45,371 bases of DNA, taken from a virus. Positions within the stretch are counted from its first letter, which is position 1; each line of letters starts with the position of its first letter. Under the pieces are notes generated by a model. That model was not told where the DNA came from. It saw only the letters and a list, made by a program, of their open reading frames with translations, and searched no databases. The position numbers and the translations under genes are program-made. Shown here piece by piece: positions 25,118 through 29,605 of the stretch. The stretch spans positions 1 to 45,371 of IMG/VR virus record IMGVR_UViG_3300040808_000116; one strand, 5' to 3'.

Positions 25118-25130
25118 CCCAGGTCCTGGG
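25118..25130. repeat. CCCAGGTCCTGGG palindrome, intergenic copy
   Basis: Perfect 13-bp copy in the 77-base gap upstream of the MGLDMYL gene, next to a hairpin terminator. Confidence 0.9.
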
Positions 25131-25142
25131 CTTTGGAAAAGT

Positions 25143-25163
25143 GGGGGCATATTCGCAGCCCCC
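25143..25163 (-). terminator. hairpin terminator, leftward
   Basis: GGGGGC (25143-25148), nine-base loop, GCCCCC (25158-25163). Leftward it is followed by AC then TTTT, a short U-tract, so it is probably a partial terminator for the upstream cassette genes. Confidence 0.65.
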
Positions 25164-25174
25164 ATTGTTGGTGG

Positions 25175-25423
25175 TTACTTTGCTTGGTGAATTACAAAGT
25201 CATTGCCATTCTTGCTGACAACCCGATAGAGATTCCAGAATGGGTTGCCGTAGTAACGAATGTGCAGTCCGTCATTAACTTGCAGGAACTTGCCATTTGC
25301 AGATGGACCTACATAGTATTTGCCCATGCGGTTGTATGTTGCATAGTTCTGACGGTCAATGGTTGGCTTTGCACCAGAGATTGCATTGAGGATGTTAGTA
25401 ACTTTCACTTTGATGTATGACAT
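25175..25423 (-). CDS. small hypothetical basic protein, 82 aa
   Basis: AAAGGAGACATCATC precedes the ATG. The protein is basic and aromatic (NAISGAKPTIDRQNYATYNRMGKYYVGPSANGKFLQVNDGLHIRYYGN), probably beta-rich. It is one of the small genes in the repeat-bounded stretch: a repeat copy lies upstream and a terminator downstream. No family recognised. Confidence 0.75.
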   Translation of the reverse strand: MSYIKVKVTNILNAISGAKPTIDRQNYATYNRMGKYYVGPSANGKFLQVNDGLHIRYYGNPFWNLYRVVSKNGNDFVIHQAK

Positions 25424-25450
25424 GATGATGTCTCCTTTCTGTATTGGTTT

Positions 25451-25467
25451 AGTAATCAGTGATTACT
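25451..25467 (-). repeat. GTAATC/GATTAC dyad repeat, copy 2
   Basis: AGTAATCAGTGATTACT followed by seven T. It sits in the leader of the 82-aa gene, upstream of its separate Shine-Dalgarno (AAAGGAG). Confidence 0.9.
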
Positions 25468-25521
25468 TTTTTTGGTTGAGTGGTGAGGACAAACCACCAC
25501 GACCTGTCCTCACCGAAGTTG

Positions 25522-25686
25522 TCAGGCTTTACGCAGGTTTTCTTGAAGCCAGAAATTGTTCTGGTGTTGATTCTTTGCCCTACGCTGCGCCTTACGCTCA
25601 CGCATTCTGCGTTCACGCTCACCAAGTTCACGAGCCTTCTTTACTGGAAGTTTCTCGAAAATAGGTGTCTCGTTCTTGTCTCGCAT
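25522..25686 (-). CDS. small basic protein, 54 aa
   Basis: ATG 25684-25686 follows AGAAAGGAGAAAGACC. The protein is strongly charged (LPVKKARELGERERRMRERKAQRRAKNQ), a likely nucleic-acid-binding helix. Its start overlaps the end of the NPVAKA gene by 59 bases in a different frame. Function unknown. Confidence 0.7.
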   Translation of the reverse strand: MRDKNETPIFEKLPVKKARELGERERRMRERKAQRRAKNQHQNNFWLQENLRKA

Positions 25687-25798
25687 GGTCTTTCTCCTTT
25701 CTGCGATTGTGTTTTGTTTTGTCTGGCACAACCTGCGCCCTGCGGCGATTATGTGCCATAGCCTTCGCTACAGGATTTACTTTACGAAAGCCTGTCAT
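25628..25798 (-). CDS. small NPVAKA-type basic protein, 56 aa
   Basis: ATG 25796-25798 opens a 56-codon frame beginning MTGFRKVNPVAKAMAHNRRR, then QVVPDKTKHNRRKEK. The RKVNPVAKA...VVPDKT pattern resembles a small basic protein I recall from several podoviruses. Its 3' third overlaps the 54-aa gene. The Shine-Dalgarno is weak (GGGGTTGACAATT). It could end effectively sooner; moderate confidence. Confidence 0.6.
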   Translation of the reverse strand: MTGFRKVNPVAKAMAHNRRRAQVVPDKTKHNRRKEKDHARQERDTYFRETSSKEGS

Positions 25799-25803
25799 AA
25801 TTG

Positions 25804-25968
25804 TCAACCCCGAAGGATAGATACGATGCCCATAGCACTGATAGCCAAGCCACCTGTATAGACGATAACATCTATGGGTGCAGCATAAGCCATGAGTTCA
25901 GGCAAAGCAAGGGTTACGAGAACTGCACCACCTACAGTGCAAACGAGTTTTAGTGTGTTCTTAAACAT
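25804..25968 (-). CDS. small two-span membrane protein, 54 aa
   Basis: ATG 25966-25968 opens MFKNTLKLVCTVGGAVLVTLALPELMAYAAPIDVIVYTGGLAISAMGIVSILRG. A first hydrophobic span (residues 8-22) and a second (34-51) make a small inner-membrane hairpin. Its ribosome binding site GAGGTGACTAAA is formed by a variant repeat copy (25972-25988). Function unknown; a holin-like or superinfection role would be speculation. Confidence 0.72.
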   Translation of the reverse strand: MFKNTLKLVCTVGGAVLVTLALPELMAYAAPIDVIVYTGGLAISAMGIVSILRG

Positions 25969-25971
25969 TTT

Positions 25972-25988
25972 AGTCACCTCTGATTACT
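25972..25988 (-). repeat. GTAATC/GATTAC repeat, copy 3, Shine-Dalgarno variant
   Basis: AGTCACCTCTGATTACT plus T-run. On the minus strand it reads AGTAATCAGAGGTGACT: one arm is altered and the centre has become AGAGGT, eight bases before the ATG of the 54-aa membrane gene. Confidence 0.85.
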
Positions 25989-25991
25989 TTT

Positions 25992-26585
25992 TTATGCCAT
26001 GATTGCGGTGACATGAAGCGCACTTACAGCGTCACCAGTGGCAAGGTTTTTGTTGGCACGATTGCCAGCGACATACTCACACCAAGTATCCCACCAATAT
26101 TGCGACCCACCTGTGCGCTTGCACAAGGCAACATAGTCAGCAATCTTCTTGAGTTTTGTAGCAGGTTTCACAGACTTTGCAAGGCGCAATGCTGTCCTCG
26201 CAAGCCCAAGCCTGTCACAATTATGGCTGTCGATACACGCGACTTCCATACCACATAACTGCGCCACAAACGCCGCTTTGACGATGCCCAAGCATGGTAT
26301 ACTGGTGAGCATATCAAGTGCCGCAATGGTATCGCCTGTCTCGACAAACTCACACATTTTGCGGTGCAGCCACTCTTTGTTGTCTTGCACGAACATATAC
26401 CCATCTCGTTTAGACCCAAACAGATATTTGCTGTCAGCCCCATTGATGCGTATGTCCTGCATCTGATTCGGTGTCGATGCTAGGGGTTGCTGTATCGTGG
26501 TGAACACGAAGTTGACCCCATCTGCAAAGTTGTCAGGATGCGACAGCATATGCCGTGCGATAATTGGATTGTCTCTCATATACAT
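25992..26585 (-). CDS. helix-hairpin-helix DNA-glycosylase-like protein, 197 aa
   Basis: Residues 90-125 read LDMLTSIPCLGIVKAAFVAQLCGMEVACIDSHNCDRLGL: a helix-hairpin-helix (IPCLGIVKA) followed at the normal distance by an Asp in a vDxHn setting, as in the HhH-GPD superfamily of base-excision glycosylases. The rest is helical. A DNA base-processing role is possible, but phage members are uncharacterised. ATG 26583-26585 has GGAG from the variant repeat at the right distance; ATG 26592-26594 would be too close. Confidence 0.65.
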   Translation of the reverse strand: MYMRDNPIIARHMLSHPDNFADGVNFVFTTIQQPLASTPNQMQDIRINGADSKYLFGSKRDGYMFVQDNKEWLHRKMCEFVETGDTIAALDMLTSIPCLGIVKAAFVAQLCGMEVACIDSHNCDRLGLARTALRLAKSVKPATKLKKIADYVALCKRTGGSQYWWDTWCEYVAGNRANKNLATGDAVSALHVTAIMA

Positions 26586-26588
26586 TTT

Positions 26589-26605
26589 AGTCATCTCCGA
26601 TTACT
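26589..26605 (-). repeat. GTAATC/GATTAC repeat, copy 4, Shine-Dalgarno variant
   Basis: AGTCATCTCCGATTACT plus T-run. Read leftward it is AGTAATCGGAGATGACT; the central GGAG serves as the ribosome binding site of the HhH gene. Confidence 0.85.
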
Positions 26606-26608
26606 TTT

Positions 26609-26782
26609 TTAGGACAAGTCCACACTTACACCAAACTCGATACGAACATCATGCAGATAAGTGAATGACCACTCATCGGGATAGGCAACGCCTCTGTCTT
26701 CACAATACTTGCGAACAATGTTCATAATCGCCTGCTGTTCCGCTGGGTCAAGTTTGCCCAATTCAATTCTTTCAATGTGCAT
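26609..26782 (-). CDS. small hypothetical acidic protein, 57 aa
   Basis: ATG 26780-26782 after CGGAGACAGAAA opens MHIERIELGKLDPAEQQAIMNIVRKYCEDRG...FTYLHDVRIEFGVSVDLS. The stop TAA abuts the A-run of repeat copy 4, and repeat copy 5 lies just upstream, so this is a one-gene cassette. Globular helix plus beta composition; no family recognised. Confidence 0.75.
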   Translation of the reverse strand: MHIERIELGKLDPAEQQAIMNIVRKYCEDRGVAYPDEWSFTYLHDVRIEFGVSVDLS

Positions 26783-26798
26783 TTTCTGTCTCCGTTTT

Positions 26799-26815
26799 AG
26801 TAATCACCGATTACT
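26799..26815 (-). repeat. GTAATC/GATTAC dyad repeat, copy 5
   Basis: AGTAATCACCGATTACT followed by seven T; in the leader of the 57-aa gene, upstream of a separate GGAG. Confidence 0.9.
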
Positions 26816-26859
26816 TTTTTTGGGTTAGTGTTCAAAGGGTTATCCCTCATTCTTTATAT

Positions 26860-26888
26860 ACATTATCACAAGAAAAAAGGAATGTCAA
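26860..26888 (-). promoter_or_regulatory. sigma70-type leftward promoter in the cassette array
   Basis: Minus strand TTGACA (26888-26883), 17-base spacer, TAATGT (26865-26860). It should drive the 57-aa gene and those downstream. A CCAGGTCCTGG palindrome (26891-26901) abuts the -35 box on its upstream side. Confidence 0.7.
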
Positions 26889-26890
26889 GC

Positions 26891-26901
26891 CCAGGTCCTG
26901 G
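26891..26901. repeat. CCAGGTCCTGG palindrome, copy at the 26.9-kb promoter
   Basis: Eleven-base perfect core of the 13-bp palindrome, two bases upstream of the -35 box and two bases downstream of a gene stop. Confidence 0.85.
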
Positions 26902-26903
26902 AC

Positions 26904-27131
26904 TCACAAATTGTTTAACCAGTCCAAGACCTCACTATATTTGCGTTGCTTGTGTTGCTCAAGAGCCACCTGCGCTTGCCGTTGCATTTCTAATGCACCC
27001 ATACGCAGCACAGGATATAGTCGCTCCATGTGCTTGCGTTGCGTATCAGGTGCGACACTCTCAAGTGTGCCACGCGACTTCAGACCATTTGCGGTCACTG
27101 TCGGCCTGTCATTATCCCATACCATTTTCAT
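26904..27131 (-). CDS. small hypothetical protein, 75 aa
   Basis: AGAAAGGCGGTGTGAT precedes the ATG. Basic first half (NDRPTVTANGLKSRGTLESVAPDTQRKHMERLYPVLRM) followed by a Gln-rich helix (LEMQRQAQVALEQHKQRKYSEVLDWLNNL). It is a single gene between repeat copies 5 and 6. No family recognised. Confidence 0.75.
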   Translation of the reverse strand: MKMVWDNDRPTVTANGLKSRGTLESVAPDTQRKHMERLYPVLRMGALEMQRQAQVALEQHKQRKYSEVLDWLNNL

Positions 27132-27152
27132 ATCACACCGCCTTTCTGTTTT

Positions 27153-27169
27153 GGTAATCAGTGATTACT
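27153..27169 (-). repeat. GTAATC/GATTAC dyad repeat, copy 6
   Basis: GGTAATCAGTGATTACT followed by T-run; it supplies the TAA stop of the 73-aa gene (AAA AAG TAA) and the leader of the 75-aa gene. Confidence 0.9.
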
Positions 27170-27386
27170 TTTTTTGATAAATACGAATATAGCCACGATG
27201 CAAGGCAAATAGTTTTGCTTCATCCTGCGACTTGAAAGGGCGCGACAGTATATGCGTGGTTTGACCACTGGCATTGCCATGCGAAACTTCAAGTATGCAG
27301 CCGCCAACAAAATGCTGGTCTGCATCCCAACCTGTGTGGTATGATACCCAATAATTGGGTGATGTGACTGTTACTACTGATTCCAT
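27165..27386 (-). CDS. small hypothetical protein, 73 aa
   Basis: The protein is beta-rich with many aromatic residues (TSPNYWVSYHTGWDADQHFVGGCILEVSHGNASGQTTHILSRPFKSQDEAKLFALHRGY). Its stop codon is part of repeat copy 6, and its Shine-Dalgarno (GGAG) is the centre of repeat copy 7, so both ends are defined by repeats. No family recognised. Confidence 0.75.
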   Translation of the reverse strand: MESVVTVTSPNYWVSYHTGWDADQHFVGGCILEVSHGNASGQTTHILSRPFKSQDEAKLFALHRGYIRIYQKK

Positions 27387-27389
27387 TTT

Positions 27390-27406
27390 GGTAATCTCCG
27401 ATTACT
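27390..27406 (-). repeat. GTAATC/GATTAC repeat, copy 7, Shine-Dalgarno variant
   Basis: GGTAATCTCCGATTACT plus T-run; leftward AGTAATCGGAGATTACC. Both six-base arms are intact and the central GGAG lies nine bases before the ATG of the 73-aa gene. Confidence 0.88.
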
Positions 27407-27449
27407 TTTTTGATGCTGTAGTGAAACCCCATGCCTCACTATCCCTTTC

Positions 27450-27478
27450 ATATTACTACACAAATTTGTGTATGTCAA
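27450..27478 (-). promoter_or_regulatory. leftward promoter with a 16-bp palindrome filling its spacer
   Basis: Minus strand TTGACA (27478-27473), 17-base spacer, TAATAT (27455-27450). The spacer contains the perfect palindrome TACACAAATTTGTGTA (27457-27472), an ideal operator for a dimeric regulator. It should drive the 73-aa cassette gene and those beyond. Confidence 0.75.
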
Positions 27479-27501
27479 GGAAGGTAGGCGAACTGGAAAA
27501 A

Positions 27502-27518
27502 GGTAATCAGTGATTACT
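27502..27518 (-). repeat. GTAATC/GATTAC dyad repeat, copy 8
   Basis: GGTAATCAGTGATTACT, followed by ATTTG rather than a T-run. It stands upstream of the 27.45-kb promoter and not next to any gene. Confidence 0.88.
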
Positions 27519-27551
27519 ATTTGTGACCCCCATGCTGCGTTGCGAGCGAAC

Positions 27552-27654
27552 TGACCCCCATGCGTGATAGTAAGTGATAGTAAGGTAGGGCAGCATTTGA
27601 ATGCCAGGACCTGGGTCTGATCTCCATGCCCAGTGATAGTAGATGATAGTAAGG
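27552..27654. repeat. two copies of a TGACCCCCATGC-GTGATAGTA module
   Basis: Copy A (27552-27585) is TGACCCCCATGC followed by two GTGATAGTA units and AGG. Copy B (27618-27654) is TGATCTCCATGC followed by GTGATAGTA, ATGATAGTA and AGG. The first half alone also occurs at 27524-27535 and, degenerate, near 27423-27434. Iteron-like; origin or regulator sites are possible. Confidence 0.75.
27604..27615. repeat. CCAGGACCTGGG palindrome, intergenic copy
   Basis: Same palindrome in the other orientation. With flanks it shares AATGCCAGGACCTGGG with the copy at 28729-28740. Confidence 0.88.
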
Positions 27655-27657
27655 CAC

Positions 27658-27688
27658 AAAAAAATGCCCCACACCTTTCGGTGTGAGG
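27658..27688 (-). terminator. strong intrinsic terminator after the first early gene
   Basis: Leftward: CCTCACACC-GAAA-GGTGTGGGG, a nine-pair stem with a GNRA tetraloop, then CA and seven T. It ends the transcript of the 199-aa gene. Confidence 0.92.
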
Positions 27689-27700
27689 CTTGGTGTTTTT

Positions 27701-27717
27701 AGTAATCAGTGATTACT
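27701..27717 (-). repeat. GTAATC/GATTAC dyad repeat, copy 9
   Basis: AGTAATCAGTGATTACT plus T-run, between the stop of the 199-aa gene and its terminator. Confidence 0.9.
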
Positions 27718-27719
27718 TT

Positions 27720-28319
27720 TTATGCGCTGGCGGCTTGCTTATCGTCTGCAATCTCGCCGTCTGCCATATCCCATAACATGGTAGACAATTCCATTGCGGC
27801 ATCTTTGCCTAATTCAGCAATCAGTTTTTGGGCGATTTGTTCAAGACTTGGCTTGGCGATTGTCTCACTTTCGCCTGTTTCACTTTCGCCTGTTTCATCA
27901 CTTGCGTCTGATTGCTTTTCTTGTTTTGGCTCAAGTGATTTTTGAAAAGCGGTAATTGCTGGCTTAACCTTGGCAAGTGATGAAGTGCCTTGGCCATGGT
28001 CACTTTCGCACCATGCACGAAAACCTGTTTCATTAATGGCAATCTCTTTTATGCCATTGTTGAAAATGTTTTTCTTGTGTTGGCTCATAATTGGCTTGCG
28101 CTCGCCTGTTTTCTTGTTTGGCTCGCCTAATTCATCATAGAGATAATCAGCCATTTTTGGATGACTAGAAAAAATCCACTCGCGATATTCATCAGTTTTC
28201 ATGCCGTCAATTTTTGGCTGATATAATTCTTTGCATTCAGCAATCAGCATATCGGCATTGTTCTTGATAAGCGCATTGTTCTTGTCGTTGGCTTTTTCGA
28301 TTTTCAAAATCATAGTCAT
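27720..28319 (-). CDS. first early gene, acidic hypothetical protein, 199 aa
   Basis: It is the first leftward gene after the divergent control region, transcribed alone: promoter 28376-28403 before it, terminator 27658-27688 after it. The N-terminal half is Lys/Asn-rich and helical (IEKANDKNNALIKNNADMLIAECKEL); the middle has FRAWCESDHGQGTSSLAKVKPAITAFQKS; then a GESETGESET repeat and an acidic, alanine-rich end. No domain is recognised. Position suggests an early takeover or regulatory protein, an inference only. ATG 28317-28319 is chosen; a TTG at 28370 would add 17 residues. Confidence 0.75.
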   Translation of the reverse strand: MTMILKIEKANDKNNALIKNNADMLIAECKELYQPKIDGMKTDEYREWIFSSHPKMADYLYDELGEPNKKTGERKPIMSQHKKNIFNNGIKEIAINETGFRAWCESDHGQGTSSLAKVKPAITAFQKSLEPKQEKQSDASDETGESETGESETIAKPSLEQIAQKLIAELGKDAAMELSTMLWDMADGEIADDKQAASA

Positions 28320-28375
28320 TGTTTCAGTCTTTCTGCCCAATGGGCGTTGGTTGTTTTGTCGTTGTGACAATTCCC

Positions 28376-28403
28376 ATTATTAGCATTTTTCAAACATTGT
28401 CAA
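28376..28403 (-). promoter_or_regulatory. leftward early promoter
   Basis: Minus strand TTGACA (28403-28398), 16-base spacer, AATAAT (28381-28376), about 55 bases before the ATG of the 199-aa gene. Confidence 0.75.
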
Positions 28404-28471
28404 ATAAAAAATGCAATGGGCTTGTGATTGGCTGAATTGCTGGCATTTTTAACAGACTGGTGATTTGTTTT

Positions 28472-28488
28472 AGTAATCGGTGATTACT
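28472..28488 (-). repeat. GTAATC/GATTAC dyad repeat, copy 10
   Basis: AGTAATCGGTGATTACT plus seven T, about 70 bases upstream of the early leftward promoter; the outermost copy of the array. Confidence 0.9.
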
Positions 28489-28540
28489 TTTTTTAATGGG
28501 CATTTTGATTGATTGATTATGGTGCTGCGCTTGCCATAAT

Positions 28541-28651
28541 GTTAGGCGTGGCTAACTTTTGTAGCATGACCATAGTTTATTAGGGGTGGCATATAATATG
28601 CACCAAGGCGATACATCTTTGCCCACTCTTAAAATGTTAGCCTTGCCTAAC
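28541..28651. repeat. inverted pair of 16-bp GTTAG...CTAAC dyads
   Basis: GTTAGGCGTGGCTAAC (28541-28556) and GTTAGCCTTGCCTAAC (28636-28651). The reverse complement of the first matches the second at 14 of 16 positions, 95 bp apart. Likely paired operator sites. Confidence 0.75.
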
Positions 28652-28728
28652 TTTACACTATCGTTAACTGATAGCATAACAGTTATCTATTTAATGCTAT
28701 CGCATTGATATTGTTGCATTTTTAATGC

Positions 28729-28740
28729 CAGGACCTGGGG
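28729..28740. repeat. CCAGGACCTGGG palindrome, control-region copy
   Basis: Same palindrome as at 27604, with the same AATG flank, in the divergent control region. Confidence 0.88.
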
Positions 28741-28764
28741 TTTTGCTGATATTTTTTGCCGCAG

Positions 28765-28782
28765 TTAGGCTGATAAGCCTAA
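28765..28782. repeat. TTAGGCT-GATA-AGCCTAA stem-loop
   Basis: Perfect seven-pair inverted repeat with a four-base loop. It shares the TTAGGC half-site with the dyads at 28541 and 28636 and with TGCCTA-AAAAA-TAGGCA at 28924-28940. Confidence 0.8.
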
Positions 28783-28923
28783 AATGTCGCAAAAACAAGG
28801 GGTCGGGCAGGACGCCACCCCCCGTTACGTAGTACTATATATGTACAAATACACAGATCAGGATTTTTAGGTGTTAACCACAAAGATAACTGTCATCTTC
28901 TCTGTGCCTATTAAATGAACAAT

Positions 28924-28940
28924 TGCCTAAAAAATAGGCA
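28924..28940. repeat. TGCCTA-AAAAA-TAGGCA inverted repeat
   Basis: Perfect six-base arms around A5, about 50 bp upstream of the rightward promoter's -35 box. Another member of the TTAGGC-like dyad family. Confidence 0.75.
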
Positions 28941-28987
28941 GTGCTATCTCATATACAACTATTTTCACACCCAGTGCATTTTTGGGG

Positions 28988-29016
28988 TTGACACGGAATG
29001 TGAAATCAGGTATAAT
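28988..29016 (+). promoter_or_regulatory. consensus sigma70 rightward promoter
   Basis: TTGACA (28988-28993), 17-base spacer, TATAAT (29011-29016): a full consensus match. It should start the rightward operon from 29196. Downstream of the start site lie an AGTGTTCA direct repeat (29048, 29060) and the palindrome CACTTATAAGTG (29103-29114), possible operators in the leader. Confidence 0.93.
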
Positions 29017-29195
29017 TATATACAACTAGAAAAGAGAGACATTTAAAGTGTTCACTTACAGTGTTCATTAGATAAATGATAAATACACTAACTTTGCTAA
29101 TACACTTATAAGTGATACACTTGTAACTGTACCACAGATAACCCATTAACACGTATAATGGTCTATTTGTGTTACATCTAAAAAAGTTCTTGACA

Positions 29196-29408
29196 ATGGC
29201 AAAAAAATCCGTAAAACTATACACAGATAATGTACTTGATGCATTCTACGAAGCTATACGTACAAATTCATTAGACCGTTTGCATATCCCTCATAGCGAT
29301 GTCTTCTATGTGCGACAGGCAGTGGAAGCGCACTATGGGCGTTCTTTTACATTAAAACACGTAGAGGACGCTATGCGAGCAGAGGGGTGGAAAGAACCTA
29401 ATGAGTGA
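29196..29408 (+). CDS. small conserved protein, 70 aa
   Basis: First rightward gene. ATG 29196 is preferred over an in-frame GTG at 29169; neither has a good Shine-Dalgarno. The protein (LYTDNVLDAFYEAIRTNSLDRLHIPHSDVFYVRQAVEAHYGRSFTLKHVEDAMRAEGW) is helical and ends like a winged-helix or HTH (FTLKHVEDAMRAEGW). A transcriptional or DNA-binding role is possible. Its stop overlaps the next start. Confidence 0.7.
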   Translation: MAKKSVKLYTDNVLDAFYEAIRTNSLDRLHIPHSDVFYVRQAVEAHYGRSFTLKHVEDAMRAEGWKEPNE

Positions 29409-29605
29409 TGTTTGAGGCATGGGTGCTGGTTTGTATAGCTGGTCAGTTAAATCAATGTATATCCGTCAGAGACACTAGAGGTCCATACGAGACCATAGAA
29501 CAGTGTCAAGAGCGTACAGTTGAGATGTCAGCATCCATACTGAACACTATTCCAAATCACATTCCTATGGACTCTAAATGTATTAAATTAGGAACATTAA
29601 CATAA
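29408..29605 (+). CDS. small Cys-containing exported-type protein, 65 aa
   Basis: ATG 29408 (GTG 29405 possible) gives MFEAWVLVCIAGQLNQCISVRDTRGPYETIEQCQERTVEM. A short hydrophobic N-terminus resembles a weak signal or anchor, and conserved-looking Cys residues flank it. The layout resembles the 75-aa gene at 33133, and they may be distant relatives. Function unknown. Confidence 0.65.
   Translation: MFEAWVLVCIAGQLNQCISVRDTRGPYETIEQCQERTVEMSASILNTIPNHIPMDSKCIKLGTLT

Larger units (their letters stand above)
27407..27719. other. non-coding regulatory island between cassettes
   Basis: No gene fits here. It holds the promoter with a spacer palindrome (27450-27478), two more dyad repeats (27502, 27701), two copies of a 34-37-bp iterated module (27552-27585, 27618-27654), a CCAGGACCTGG palindrome (27604) and a strong leftward terminator (27658-27688). 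Confidence 0.8.
28320..29195. other. divergent control region, 876 bp, no gene seen
   Basis: It separates the leftward early and rightward late blocks. It holds two outward promoters, a dyad repeat (28472), a CCAGG palindrome (28729), a family of TTAGGC/GCCTAA dyads, an AATGC-TATC-GCATT hairpin (28693-28706), CTATC-GTTAACT-GATAG (28658-28674) and a CACTTATAAGTG palindrome (29103-29114). An origin of replication is plausible but unproven. Confidence 0.8.

Noticed and set aside
23287-28488. CRISPR array
   Set aside because: The repeats are 17 bp, irregularly spaced, and the intervals are whole genes or regulatory islands; no unique 25-40 bp spacers.
23287-28488. Classical integron attC array
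   Set aside because: The repeats lack the long imperfect stem and R-box features of attC sites, and the recombinase is not of the recognisable integron type and is 4 kb away. Only the cassette-like layout is retained as a hypothesis.
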